Source: Anaerolineales bacterium
Lineage (GTDB): Bacteria > Chloroflexota > Anaerolineae > Anaerolineales > RBG-16-64-43
Reading direction: 5' to 3'
DNA: 40,281 nucleotides
NCBI GenBank assembly: GCA_016928575.1
Contig: JAFGKK010000081.1
Location: 1-40,281, forward strand
This document shows positions 1-8,475 of the stretch, piece by piece (positions within the stretch are counted from its first letter, which is position 1; every line of letters starts with the position of its first letter). The notes under the pieces are model-generated. The model made no database searches. It was not told where the DNA came from and was given only the letters and a program-made list of their open reading frames with translations. The position numbers and the translations under genes are program-made.

Positions 1-1
1 A

Positions 2-277
2 GCGCTGGCGTCCTACCGCGAGTCGCTCGCTATTAGGAAGCGCCTGGCCGAGGCGGATCCGTCGAACGCGGGATGGCAGCGGGACCTTTCATATTGTTTG
101 ACGCGATTGGCCGAGCTTTACAAACGGCAAGGCGAGCGTCTAAAAGCGCTTCCGCTTGCGGAAGAGAGCCTATCGATCGACGAACGGTTGTCCGCGCTCG
201 ATCCCACGAATGTCCAATGGAGGAAGGACGTGGAGGCAAGCCGGGCGCTGGTCGCCCGTCTTCGCGGCGCCGAATAA
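2..277 (+). CDS. TPR protein, C-terminal fragment (5' end outside window)
   Basis: An open frame enters from the left edge in frame 2 and stops at TAA 275-277, giving 91 residues. It contains two helical-hairpin units of the kind seen in large bacterial TPR proteins: ALASYRESLAIRKRLAEAD, then a unit with ALPLAEESLSIDERLSALD, each followed by P-[ST]-N and a tryptophan (NAGWQRDL, NVQWRKDV). Such repeats usually end long multidomain proteins with an N-terminal effector or NTPase domain. That domain is not visible here, so only a protein-interaction scaffold role can be proposed. The 3' side carries a strong hairpin at 345-378. Confidence 0.8.
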   Translation, partial: ALASYRESLAIRKRLAEADPSNAGWQRDLSYCLTRLAELYKRQGERLKALPLAEESLSIDERLSALDPTNVQWRKDVEASRALVARLRGAE

Positions 278-344
278 TCATCCCAAACGGCGCCGTTTCA
301 TTTCTTCTCCCCATTCGTTATCGTTCTTTCTCGCCGAAAGGAAT

Positions 345-378
345 GAAACGGATGCCCGTCCATGAGGGCATCCGTTTC
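345..378 (+). terminator. Hairpin terminator between converging genes
   Basis: A perfect 13-bp inverted repeat (GAAACGGATGCCC, 345-357, with GGGCATCCGTTTC, 366-378) encloses an 8-nt loop and is followed by a short T-rich stretch. It lies between the end of the plus-strand TPR gene at 277 and the end of the minus-strand small gene at 427, so it could terminate both. The T-tract is short, so termination is inferred from position and stem strength. Confidence 0.6.
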
Positions 379-426
379 TTCATCTGAACGGTGAATTGGT
401 TTACGGGTTGCGTACGCGGAGAACGT

Positions 427-579
427 TCAACGCCGGATCAGAATCAGCACACCCGCGGCGATGGCGACGACCGCCATCACGATGTCCATCCCGGTGAAGC
501 TGAGATTCAGGATCGAGATCAGTCCGGTCGCGATCAGCCAAACGGCCAGCAGGAACATTCCCAGGTTGCGAGCTCTCAT
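427..579 (-). CDS. Small two-helix membrane protein (50 aa), function unknown
   Basis: Read on the minus strand from ATG 579-577 to TGA at 429-427. A consensus Shine-Dalgarno AGGAGG (590-585) lies 5 nt before the start, and an extended -10 box (TGC-TATAAT, 617-609) lies 30 nt before it. These signals are strong for so short a gene. The protein starts MRARNLGMFLLAVWLIATGL and has two hydrophobic segments (about residues 6-25 and 31-47) separated by a short NLSFTGMD loop, ending with two arginines. It resembles tiny conserved membrane proteins common in environmental bacteria, but no function is known to me. It is divergent from the oxidoreductase operon. Confidence 0.75.
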   Translation of the reverse strand: MRARNLGMFLLAVWLIATGLISILNLSFTGMDIVMAVVAIAAGVLILIRR

Positions 580-608
580 GGTGTCCTCCTCATGCGGTGG
601 ATGGGAAA

Positions 609-617
609 ATTATAGCA
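609..617 (-). promoter_or_regulatory. Extended -10 promoter for the 50-aa membrane protein
   Basis: On the minus strand the sequence reads TGC-TATAAT, a perfect -10 hexamer with the extended TGn element. No good TTGACA-like -35 is seen at 16-18 bp. The start codon is 30 nt downstream. Confidence 0.6.
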
Positions 618-844
618 CGGGTGATTTTTTCAGTTGCGGCGATTCCTTTCCGGGAACCAAAAATGAATTGGTGCGTCATTTCAGCCTGAGTTTTTCCGAG
701 GGAAGCGTAATTCCCGCGGGTTGTAACCCCGCGCGTCCGTCCGATGCCCGGACCGCCGGTCAAAGAGCAAAGCCGCAGAGCATGTATTCCTTTTTTTGTG
801 GTTTTTGTGCCTTTTGCGGACAATTATTTTCATTCAAGCGTGGC

Positions 845-853
845 TGGTATAAT
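845..853 (+). promoter_or_regulatory. Extended -10 promoter of the glycan operon
   Basis: TGG-TATAAT is a perfect -10 with the TGn extension, 66 nt upstream of the first gene of the glycan cluster. No clear -35 is seen. It is the only strong promoter-like sequence noticed between here and 17735, which fits one long transcript. Confidence 0.6.
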
Positions 854-918
854 TTTCAATCCCGGCGGCGCAAGCCAAAGGAAAATCCGGGGCTTCAAAC
901 CCCGAATGCGGAGACCGA

Positions 919-1962
919 ATGGAAAAAGCCAAGGCGATTATCGTCGGCAGCGGCGTTGCCGGCGCGGTTCGGCATTTGCCCTTTTTTAAAAGCCACCCCG
1001 AGGTCGAGCTCGTCGGAATGTGCGACCCGGACCTGGCGCGGGCGCGCAAAGTCGCGGACGAGAACGGGATTCCCGGCGCCTACGCCTCCCTCGAAGAAGG
1101 TCTGCGCGAAACCGGGGCGCGGATCGCCTCGATCTGCACCCCGCCGCAGACCCACAAGGACCTGACGATCTACGCCTTCGAGCACGGGGCGGACGTGCTG
1201 TTGGAGAAGCCGTTCGCTGTCACCCTGGCGGAGGCGCGCGAGGTGGTCGCCGCCCAAAAGCGCACCGGCCGTAAGCTTTCGGTGGTGCACCAAAACAAGT
1301 TCATGGCGGGCATCCTGCGCATGGCGGAAATCGTGCGGCGCGGCGAAGCGGGCCGGATCCTGCACGTCGGCTTGACCTGGATGACCAACGGGGATCAGGA
1401 CCGGATGGTCATCGATCCGGACTTCTGGTGCCATAAAATTCCCGGCGGCCGCTGGGCGGAAAGCCTCCCGCACCAGCTCTACATCGCCTACGCGCTGGTG
1501 GGGGAGATGAAACTGCTGAGCGTGGCGGCGCGCAAGACCACCGCCAAGTGGCCGTGGATGAGCGCCGACGAAGTGGATGTGGTGCTGGAGAGCAAGGACG
1601 GGTACGTCAACATCCGCATGTCGGCCAATCCCGCGGAAACCAAGCGCCGGATCAACGTCCTCCACGGCACCCGGGCGTCTTACATGTTCTCCTACAAGAC
1701 CGCATTTGCGCTGGCCGAACGGCCCAACGCCAAGATCTCCGCGGATTTGTTCCGCCGCTGGCTGACGGCCCGGATCGCGTTCCGGCCCAAACGGCCTGCG
1801 CCGCCCTCCCCGCACGAATACATGATCCATCACTTCATAGACTACGTCCTGAACGACGGAGAAAATCCCACCTCGCCCGAGGAAGCCCTGCACGTCGAGG
1901 AGTTGAACGAGCAATTCGGCGAAGCGTTCGAACGCGTCATCCGTAAAACCCCGGCCGGTTGA
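919..1962 (+). CDS. Gfo/Idh/MocA family NAD(P)-dependent oxidoreductase
   Basis: 347 residues, the usual length for the family. The N-terminal Rossmann fold starts IIVGSGVAGAVRHLPFF (residues 7-23), a slightly divergent dinucleotide-binding loop, followed by the acidic end of strand 2 in MCDPD. The family hallmark LLEKPF (94-99) supplies the catalytic-site lysine, and ICTPPQTH (72-79) is the usual cofactor-side strand. The C-terminal half is the alpha/beta substrate domain. These enzymes oxidise or reduce sugars, nucleotide sugars or inositols, and the substrate cannot be read from the sequence. As first gene of a glycan operon it may make a modified sugar donor (inference). A GGAG at 910-913 precedes the ATG by 5 nt. 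The next gene starts 7 nt after its stop. Confidence 0.9.
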   Translation: MEKAKAIIVGSGVAGAVRHLPFFKSHPEVELVGMCDPDLARARKVADENGIPGAYASLEEGLRETGARIASICTPPQTHKDLTIYAFEHGADVLLEKPFAVTLAEAREVVAAQKRTGRKLSVVHQNKFMAGILRMAEIVRRGEAGRILHVGLTWMTNGDQDRMVIDPDFWCHKIPGGRWAESLPHQLYIAYALVGEMKLLSVAARKTTAKWPWMSADEVDVVLESKDGYVNIRMSANPAETKRRINVLHGTRASYMFSYKTAFALAERPNAKISADLFRRWLTARIAFRPKRPAPPSPHEYMIHHFIDYVLNDGENPTSPEEALHVEELNEQFGEAFERVIRKTPAG

Positions 1963-1969
1963 GGTTCGC

Positions 1970-3640
1970 GTGCGCGACGAAGGCGGAATCCTGCGGCGGC
2001 TGCGCTTCCGCCCGAACCCCGGAACCGACGGGGCGTTCGAGCGGGCGGAGGGCGCCCCCGTACCGGTCCCGCCCCCGGATTGGGACCGCGCGCTCGATCT
2101 GTTGCGGCGGATCAATGCCCTCGCCGACGATGCCGGCCGGCGGATTTCCTCGATCCTCACCGAGGACGGCTTCGAACCGTGGTGGTACGGACAGGACCGC
2201 CTGCTGCGTTTCTACCTCGTCCCGCTGACTCAGCTGTTGCCCCTGCTCGAAGCCGTCGAAGGCGAAGCTCCCGTCGCCGTGGCCGACGCGCCGCCGGATT
2301 TGGCGCGGGTGCTGCAAGCCGTCGGCGGGAGATCCGGTTTCCCCGCCTACCGCGCCGGCGCCGCGCCGGCGGCCGGAAGCCTCCGCGGAAAGGCGGCGCT
2401 GCTGGCCCTCTCGCTTTTCTCCCTCGCCGCTTTCCGAGCCGCCTCGCGCGACACGCTGTTCTTCATCATCGACCACGTCAACCCCGGCCTGCGCGAGGAT
2501 TTCCGGTTCGTTCCGCTGTACCGCGAATTGGAGCGGGCCGGATACCGCTTCGCGGAATACGCCCACACGCTGTCGCCCCACCAGGCGCTGAGGAATTTTT
2601 TCCCCCGGCGCAGACCGGTGTTTTTCCTCGAGGCCGCGGATTTCTGGGGTCGGATCGCCGGCGAACGGGCCGCAATTCCCACGGCGGAATTTTCCGGCCG
2701 GAGTTCGGACCGCCTGGAAGACCGCGCGCTGCGGGCGCTGATCCCCGTGGCGTTGGACAGTTGCGCGCAATCCGTCGTCCGCCAGCGGATGTTGAAGCGG
2801 GCGCTGCGATTCCAGCGCGTCCGCCGGGCGCTGATCTTCGACGACAACCGCCACAACCACGAGCTGGTCGCCGCCTGCCTATCCCTCGGAATTCCCGTCC
2901 TTGGGTTCCAGCACGGGGTGTTCAATAAATTCCACGCCGGCCTGATGGCCTACGGCTTCGGCGGGGCCCGCCCGCACGCCTTCGACCGCTACGGGGTGTG
3001 GAGCGGATTGTTCCGCGACCGCCTGCTGACCGACACCGCGCTGTACCGGCCGGAGCAGGTCTTCGTCGCCGGACCGCTGCGCCCGCCGGAAGGCATTCCG
3101 TCGGATCGGAGCCGGGCGGGACAAAAAACCGCGGCCGAAGGAAAAGTGCGGGTGCTGGTGGTGTCGGAGCCGCTGGCGCGGAAAAGCGAGGTGGCGGTTT
3201 TTTTGCAGGTGCTGCAGTCCGATCCGCGGTTTGAATTGTTCTTGAAACTGCGCCCCGGCGAATCCCGGATCGGCCTTCGGGATTATGCGCTGTCCGCCTC
3301 GACCGTCCGATTGCTGGAAAGCGGGAGCGTTTACGAAGCCTTCCGGCAGGTCGACGTGGCGGTCGGAACCTACAGCTCCGTGCTCTATGAGGCGCTGTTG
3401 GCGGACGTCCCGGCGGTGTGGATGAAGACCACCCGCGCCTACGGACGCGAGTTGGCGGACGACGGATTGGCCGAGGCGGCGGCGCGGCCGGAAGAATTGC
3501 CGGACGCTGTCTTGCGAGCGGCGGCGCTCCCGGAGGATGAACGCCGGCGGCGGCGGGAACGCGCTTGGGGGGAAGCGGGCCGCAGCGGCGCCGCATCCCT
3601 GGTGCAGACGCTGAAGCAACTGGGCGGACCGCCCGGATGA
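1970..3640 (+). CDS. GT-B-fold surface-polysaccharide protein (KpsS/CDP-glycerophosphotransferase-like)
   Basis: 556 residues from a GTG start, 7 nt after the oxidoreductase. It is not a typical GT4 enzyme. The middle has IFDDNRHNHEL (289-299) and LGFQHGVFNKFH (311-322), the kind of His-containing loop found in capsule proteins of the KpsS/KpsC type and in surface-carbohydrate or teichoic-acid glycerophosphotransferases. The C-terminal VGTYSSVLYEALLADVP (465-481) is the donor-binding signature of that GT-B clan. The first 280 residues are variable with no signal peptide; residues about 135-160 are moderately hydrophobic and could contact the membrane. It could add a Kdo, sialic-acid-like or polyol-phosphate unit, but the donor is unknown. 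The family assignment is from recognisable motifs only. Confidence 0.6.
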   Translation: MRDEGGILRRLRFRPNPGTDGAFERAEGAPVPVPPPDWDRALDLLRRINALADDAGRRISSILTEDGFEPWWYGQDRLLRFYLVPLTQLLPLLEAVEGEAPVAVADAPPDLARVLQAVGGRSGFPAYRAGAAPAAGSLRGKAALLALSLFSLAAFRAASRDTLFFIIDHVNPGLREDFRFVPLYRELERAGYRFAEYAHTLSPHQALRNFFPRRRPVFFLEAADFWGRIAGERAAIPTAEFSGRSSDRLEDRALRALIPVALDSCAQSVVRQRMLKRALRFQRVRRALIFDDNRHNHELVAACLSLGIPVLGFQHGVFNKFHAGLMAYGFGGARPHAFDRYGVWSGLFRDRLLTDTALYRPEQVFVAGPLRPPEGIPSDRSRAGQKTAAEGKVRVLVVSEPLARKSEVAVFLQVLQSDPRFELFLKLRPGESRIGLRDYALSASTVRLLESGSVYEAFRQVDVAVGTYSSVLYEALLADVPAVWMKTTRAYGRELADDGLAEAAARPEELPDAVLRAAALPEDERRRRRERAWGEAGRSGAASLVQTLKQLGGPPG

Positions 3641-3674
3641 TTTTCGGCCGATCCATCGGCGAGGAAGACGACAA

Positions 3675-4865
3675 ATGCCCGCGGTGACGTCGGTTAAGGG
3701 AAACGGCAAACCCCGGATCGCTTATCTGATCCCCTACCTGCGCGGATTCCGCGGCTGGGTGACGTTCGTGGAAGGCGCCATCCGCTCCCTGCAGAATTTC
3801 GTCGAACCGGTGTTGATCGTCTCGCAAGGGGACCGGGCGGCGGTCAGGGAAAAATTCCCCCGCCTCGAGCATCACGTCCTCCCGACGGTCCAAGCGGAGG
3901 AATGGAGCGGGACCGCGGGCTCGATGCTGCGCCGGATGGTCCCCGCGCTGTGGCGCACCGCAAGGATACCGCCGCTGCGCGTTAAGCTGGTGCATTCGCT
4001 GGAGATGTTTCCGGCCGGATGGGCGGGGGATGTTTTGGCGCGCACCCAGAGGGCGCCGCATGCGCTCACCGCTTTTGGAACCTACGCCGTCATTTGGAAT
4101 ACCTGGCCGCTTTTGGACCGCTTCTACCGCGGCGTCCTGCGGCGGGCGGCGGCGGTGTACCCCATCTCGCACGGCACGGAAGCGAAATTGTGGGAAGCCT
4201 ACCCGGAGGATCTTGCCGGGACCGTCGTGCGGACCGTCCTGTGCGGATCCCGCGCGGCGGAGCAGGTTCCGGCCGGCTTGGCGCGGGACCGGCGGCCGCC
4301 CCCCGCGCCGGTCGTCCTCTCCGTGGGCATGGTCAAGCCGCGCAAGGGGTACCATATCAGCCTGAGCGCGTTCGGCCGCCTGCAGAAACGTTTTCCGCAA
4401 GCGGCGTACCACATCGTCGGGCGGCCGGACCCGGCCTACCGGGCGCATTTGGACGGCATCGTCCGCCGCGAAAAACTGCACGGCGTCCGGTTCCACGGCA
4501 CGGTGGATCCCGCCGAGCTGGACCGCCTGTACCGGTCCGCGTCGGTGTTCCTCCTGCTTTCGCAGGAAGTGGACCGGCATTTTGAGGGTTTCGGACTCGT
4601 GTTTCTCGAGGCCGGCGCCTACGGACTGCCTTCGGTCGGGTCCCGCAGCGGAGGAATCCCGGACGTCGTAATCGACGGCGATACGGGGTTTGTGGTGGAT
4701 CCCACGGATGCGGAAGAGGCCGGCCGCGCCTTGATCCGCCTGGCGGAGAATCCCTCGCTTTCCGCGCGGATGGGGATGGCCGGCCGGGAGCGGGCCGAAC
4801 ACCTCAGCTGGGACCGGTACGCGGCGGAACAATGGGACCAGTACCGGCGGCTGTTGGGCGTTTGA
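3675..4865 (+). CDS. GT4-family glycosyltransferase (first of a tandem pair)
   Basis: 396 residues with a GT-B fold. The N-terminal acceptor domain begins KPRIAYLIPYLRGFRGW (12-28). The C-terminal donor domain has the SVGMVKPRKGYHISL segment (216-230) and the retaining GT4 motif EGFGLVFLEAGAYGLP (304-319), with its E-x7-E pattern, then GSRSGGIPDVV. It adds a sugar from a nucleotide-sugar donor to a growing glycan in the cytoplasm; the sugar is not predictable. GAGGAAG (3661-3667) serves as ribosome binding site 7 nt before the ATG. It is clearly paralogous to the next gene over the whole length (shared LVHSLE-FP-GW, AFGTY/TFGTY, KPRKGYH and FLEAGAYGLP blocks), so the pair arose by tandem duplication. 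Confidence 0.88.
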   Translation: MPAVTSVKGNGKPRIAYLIPYLRGFRGWVTFVEGAIRSLQNFVEPVLIVSQGDRAAVREKFPRLEHHVLPTVQAEEWSGTAGSMLRRMVPALWRTARIPPLRVKLVHSLEMFPAGWAGDVLARTQRAPHALTAFGTYAVIWNTWPLLDRFYRGVLRRAAAVYPISHGTEAKLWEAYPEDLAGTVVRTVLCGSRAAEQVPAGLARDRRPPPAPVVLSVGMVKPRKGYHISLSAFGRLQKRFPQAAYHIVGRPDPAYRAHLDGIVRREKLHGVRFHGTVDPAELDRLYRSASVFLLLSQEVDRHFEGFGLVFLEAGAYGLPSVGSRSGGIPDVVIDGDTGFVVDPTDAEEAGRALIRLAENPSLSARMGMAGRERAEHLSWDRYAAEQWDQYRRLLGV

Positions 4866-5025
4866 AGAATCGGGTTTTCCAATGTCGTTCGGAGGAGCTC
4901 CGGAGGGGAGACGAGGAATCGGGGGCGGATTCGGAAAAGCTGAGTTTCCAAAGCCATTCATCGCCGGTTTCCCGCCCTCGCCGGCGGCTCGGGCTCGGAA
5001 ACACACCGGCGGATAGGAACTTGCG

Positions 5026-6198
5026 TTGACGGAAAATTCCCGCATCCGGGTTGCATTTGTCATCCCCCTCCTCCGCGGCCGCGGGGGCTGGCCGACGGCG
5101 GCCCTCGGCATCCTGCGCTCGCTGGAATCGCGGGTGGAACCGATCCTGGTCGTCGCGCGGGCGGATGGAGAAGCGGCGCGTTCCTTGTTTCCGCGGGCCG
5201 AAATCGCCGCCCTGCCGGAAATCCAACCGAACGTGGCCGGATCGCTGCGCACGTGGGCGCACATGCTGCCGACCCTGGCCGCGTTGCGGACTCTCCCGCC
5301 GCTGCGAGTCCGGCTGGTTCACTCGCTGGAATTGTTCCCGACTGGTTGGATCGGGGATCGGATCGCCCGGCGCGAATGCGTTCCGCACGCGGTCACAACC
5401 TTCGGGACTTACGGCGTGGTCTGGCGCCGCTGGGCGATTCCGAGGCGGATCTGCGACGGGATCATCCGCCGGGCGGCGTGCCTGTGCCCGATGTCCACCG
5501 GAACCGCGGAGAGAATGCGCGCGGCCTTCCCCGGCGCGATGGCCGCCGCCAAGGTCCGGGTTGTCCTGCACGGATCGGATTTCGCCGCGCGCATACCCCG
5601 CGAAACCGCCGAACGAAAAAAATTTTCCCCCGATCCGACGGTGATCTCGGTCGGGGGAATCAAGCCGCGCAAGGGGTATCATGTCTGCCTGCAGGCCTTC
5701 GGCATTCTGCAGCGCCGGTTTCCCGGCGCGCGGTTCCTGTTGGCGGGCGGCGGAGTCGGGAACCGCTACCAGCGGGAGCTGGAAGCTCTCATCCGCCGCG
5801 AAGGAATCCGCAACGTCGAGTTCCTCGGTCCGCTGACCTGGGAACAGCTGGATCCGCATTACCGCGCGGCGGACATGCTGGCGATGACCTCGCAGGACGA
5901 GGGCGACCATTTTGAGGGCTTCGTGTTCGTGTTCCTCGAGGCCGGCGCGTACGGCCTGCCGGTCGTCGGCACCCGCAGCGGCGGAATTCCGGACGCGGTG
6001 GTGGACGGCGAGACGGGGTACCTCCTGCCGGCGGACGACGTGGAGGGGGTCGCCCGGGCGATGATTGCGCTTGCGGAGAATCCGGAGCTCTCGCGTAAAA
6101 TGGGATTGGCCGGACGCGCCCGGGCCGAAACCCTGACCTGGGAGCGTTATGCCGCCGAGCAGTTCGAAATCTACCGGTCGATGCAGGGGAGCGCATGA
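5026..6198 (+). CDS. GT4-family glycosyltransferase (second of a tandem pair)
   Basis: 390 residues from a TTG start, with AGGAA at 5015-5019. It is a GT-B enzyme parallel to its left neighbour: VRLVHSLELFPTGW (95-108), TTFGTYGVVW (124-133), GIKPRKGYHVCLQAFG (211-226) and the GT4 motif EGFVFVFLEAGAYGLP (297-312). Differences concentrate in the acceptor half, for example RGRGGWPTAALGIL at the start, which suggests the copies now use different acceptors. The 160 bp between the pair have no gene and are unusually long for this operon. The stop overlaps the next start as ATGA (6195-6198). Confidence 0.88.
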   Translation: MTENSRIRVAFVIPLLRGRGGWPTAALGILRSLESRVEPILVVARADGEAARSLFPRAEIAALPEIQPNVAGSLRTWAHMLPTLAALRTLPPLRVRLVHSLELFPTGWIGDRIARRECVPHAVTTFGTYGVVWRRWAIPRRICDGIIRRAACLCPMSTGTAERMRAAFPGAMAAAKVRVVLHGSDFAARIPRETAERKKFSPDPTVISVGGIKPRKGYHVCLQAFGILQRRFPGARFLLAGGGVGNRYQRELEALIRREGIRNVEFLGPLTWEQLDPHYRAADMLAMTSQDEGDHFEGFVFVFLEAGAYGLPVVGTRSGGIPDAVVDGETGYLLPADDVEGVARAMIALAENPELSRKMGLAGRARAETLTWERYAAEQFEIYRSMQGSA

Positions 6199-7346
6199 GG
6201 ATCGCTTACCTGAGTTCCGCGGACGTGCCTTCGCCCTCGGCCAACAGCCTGCAGGTGATGAAGATGTGCCAGGCTTTCGTCCGGGAAGGCCACGAGGTGC
6301 ATCTGATTCTCCCGCCGGCGGAAAGGGGATCCGCCGAATCCGGCGGCGGCCCGCTTTCCGATCGGGAGGCGGCTCAGTATGGGTTGACCGTCCGCTTTCC
6401 CGTCCGCCGGGTGAGATTGCTGCCGCTCCTGGGGCGCCGCGGGCTGGCCTGGGCCGAAGCGGACGAGGCCGCGCGGATCGTCCCCAACCTGGTATACACC
6501 CGCGGGATCGACATCGCCTGGGCGGTCGCCCAGCACGGCTTTCCCGTGATGCTCGAAGTGCATCACGAGCCGACCGGACGGCTCGGACCGCTTTACTTCC
6601 GCCAAATTCTGGGCAGGCGCAACCTGCGCCTGGCGGTGATCAGCCGGGCGCTGGAGGAGAATCTTCGCCGGGCGTATCCCGCCCTGTGCAGCCGGGAGAT
6701 GCTCGTCGCGCCCGACGCCGTCGATGGCGAACAGTACCGCAATCCGCCGGCACCGGCACGGGCGCGCGCGCGGTTGAAACTTCCGGCCGCACGTTTCACG
6801 GCCGGGTATTTCGGCAGTCTGGTGGCCGGGCGCGGCGTGGAGTTGATCTGCGAGATGGCGCGGCGCTCCCCGACCGCGCAATTCTTGATCCTGGGCGGGC
6901 ATCCGCAGGAGGTGGCGGACTGGAAGGTGCGCGCGGCCGGAGTAAACAACGTGCGCTGGCTGGGCCACGTTCCGAACGCCGAAATCCCGCTGTACCAGGC
7001 GGCCTGCGACGTACTGCTGATGCCCTACCAGCGGGAAGTGACTGTCCGCGGCCGGGGCGACACCGCCGCGATCATGAGCCCGATGAAGTTGTACGAATAC
7101 ATGGCGGCCGGCCGGGCGATTCTCTCCAGCGACCTGCCCGCCCTGCGGGTGATGCTGAACGAGAACAACAGCCTGTTGCTGCCGCCGGAAGACCCGGCGG
7201 CCTGGGCGGAGGCTCTGGCAAAAATCCGCCAGAATCCGAACCGCCGGAAGCGAATCGCGGCCCGCGCCCGGGCGGACGTGCGCGAATGCACCTGGCGGAA
7301 CCGCGTAAAACGGATCCTGGAATTCATCGCCGCCAACCATGGATAA
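6195..7346 (+). CDS. GT4-family glycosyltransferase (first of a second tandem pair)
   Basis: 383 residues starting at the ATGA overlap with the previous gene. The N-terminus MRIAYLSSADVPSPSANS, followed by QVMKMCQAF, is an acceptor-domain start typical of this subgroup. Later come EVHHEPTGR, the donor-domain GYFGSLVAGRGVE, and MSPMKLYEYMAAGRAILSSD, a degenerate form of the GT4 E-x7-E motif (KLYEYMAAG). It is paralogous to the following gene (shared MKMC/LKMC block, VPN-IPLY, LLMPY/LIMPY and SP-K--EYMAAGR). It probably adds one specific sugar at the cytoplasmic face. Its end overlaps the next gene by 8 bp. Confidence 0.86.
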   Translation: MRIAYLSSADVPSPSANSLQVMKMCQAFVREGHEVHLILPPAERGSAESGGGPLSDREAAQYGLTVRFPVRRVRLLPLLGRRGLAWAEADEAARIVPNLVYTRGIDIAWAVAQHGFPVMLEVHHEPTGRLGPLYFRQILGRRNLRLAVISRALEENLRRAYPALCSREMLVAPDAVDGEQYRNPPAPARARARLKLPAARFTAGYFGSLVAGRGVELICEMARRSPTAQFLILGGHPQEVADWKVRAAGVNNVRWLGHVPNAEIPLYQAACDVLLMPYQREVTVRGRGDTAAIMSPMKLYEYMAAGRAILSSDLPALRVMLNENNSLLLPPEDPAAWAEALAKIRQNPNRRKRIAARARADVRECTWRNRVKRILEFIAANHG

Positions 7347-8475
7347 ACTGGTGTATATCGCCCGTTCCCGGATTCCCTCCAACCGGGCCAACTGCGTGCA
7401 GACCTTGAAGATGTGTTCCGGATTCGCGGCCCATCTGCCGGTGGAGCTGATCGCCCCCTACTACCCGGAGGATGCGCGCCGGAAGGAAACCCTGGCCGAG
7501 CGGTTCGCCCTGCCGCGCCCGTTCGACGTGACCTGGGTCCGCTTCCCGCATTGGGGGAATCGCTTCGCGGTGCGCGGATACGCACTGGCGGCGGCCTGGC
7601 ATGCGCGCCGGCGCCGCGCCGGGCTGGCCTATTCGCGCGAGCCGTGGTCCGCTTATCATTTGGCGCGCGCCGGAGTCGGGGTGGGATTCGAAGCCCACCA
7701 TCTCGAGGAGGACCGGCGCTATCCGGTTTGGAAAAAGCTGGTTGCGGATCCCGCCTTGTCGCCCGCCCTGCGCGGCATCTTCTGCATTTCCAAATCCCTG
7801 ATCGAGGACTACGCCGCCGCCGGCGCGCGCCGCAATCTGCTGCATTGGGCGCCGGACGGCGTGGACCTCCAGCGGTTCGAGCCTTCCATCGGACGCGCGG
7901 AAGCCCGCCAAAAATTGGGGCTTCCCGCCGCGGCGAAGATCATCTGCCACGCGGGGCACCTTTATCCGGGGCGCGGGGCCGAGGAGGCCGTCGAGGCGGT
8001 GGGTGCGATCCCGGAATCCGTGCTCCTGATGGCGGGGGGGAATCCCGGGGATATCGAACGAGTCCGCGCCTTTTCCGACGGGCGCGGAATGGCCGAACGG
8101 GTGCGCTTCGCGGGCACGGTGCCGAACGGGAAAATCCCGCTCTACCTGTGGGCGGCGGACGTCCTAATCATGCCTTACACCTCGCGCACTGAGACGGTGG
8201 GCGCCATGTCTCCGCTGAAGATGTTCGAATACATGGCGGCCGGCCGGCCGATCGTGGCCACCGATTTTCCGGCCGTGCGCGAGGTGCTGCGCGACGGGGA
8301 GAACGCGCTGCTGGTTTCTCCCGACAGCGCGGAATCCCTGGCGCGGGGAATCCGGCGCTCGCTCGAAGATCCGGCGCTCGCGGAATCCATCTCCCGCCGG
8401 GCGCGGGAGGATGTCCGCGCCTTCACTTGGGAACTCCGGGCGGAGCGAATCCTGGAAATTCTGGAGAAGCCATGA
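7339..8475 (+). CDS. GT4-family glycosyltransferase (second of the second tandem pair)
   Basis: 378 residues. It starts MDKLVYIARSRIPSNRAN, then CVQTLKMCSGF, the same layout as its left neighbour. EAHHLEEDRRYP lies in the acceptor half. The donor domain has CHAGHLYPGRGAEEAVEA, VPNGKIPLYLWAADVLIMPY and MSPLKMFEYMAAGRPIVATD. The overlap of 8 bp with the preceding gene and the ATGA with the next indicate coupled translation. The active-site environment is conserved relative to its neighbour while the N-terminal half differs, which fits duplication followed by a change of acceptor. Confidence 0.86.
   Translation: MDKLVYIARSRIPSNRANCVQTLKMCSGFAAHLPVELIAPYYPEDARRKETLAERFALPRPFDVTWVRFPHWGNRFAVRGYALAAAWHARRRRAGLAYSREPWSAYHLARAGVGVGFEAHHLEEDRRYPVWKKLVADPALSPALRGIFCISKSLIEDYAAAGARRNLLHWAPDGVDLQRFEPSIGRAEARQKLGLPAAAKIICHAGHLYPGRGAEEAVEAVGAIPESVLLMAGGNPGDIERVRAFSDGRGMAERVRFAGTVPNGKIPLYLWAADVLIMPYTSRTETVGAMSPLKMFEYMAAGRPIVATDFPAVREVLRDGENALLVSPDSAESLARGIRRSLEDPALAESISRRAREDVRAFTWELRAERILEILEKP

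Larger units (their letters stand above)
580..918. other. Divergent intergenic region with a degenerate inverted repeat
   Basis: This 339-bp stretch separates the minus-strand small gene from the plus-strand oxidoreductase. It holds the two divergent extended -10 promoters (609-617 minus, 845-853 plus). In the middle (about 762-820) is a degenerate inverted repeat, with purine-rich AAAGAGCAAAGCCGCAGAGC on one side and the pyrimidine/G-rich TTTGTGGTTTTTGTGCC on the other. This resembles the repeats near 34366-34440 and 39969-40044. No convincing coding frame was found inside it. Confidence 0.5.

Noticed and set aside
391-615. Plus-strand open frame of 74 codons
   Set aside because: Antisense to the 50-residue membrane protein, which has consensus promoter and ribosome site on the minus strand.
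895-2160. Open frame of 421 codons on the minus strand
   Set aside because: Antisense to the first Gfo/Idh/MocA gene, whose motifs and ribosome binding site are convincing.
2922-5264. Open frame of 780 codons on the minus strand
   Set aside because: Antisense to the KpsS-like and GT4 genes. The translation is Arg/Pro/Ala-rich low complexity without a domain.
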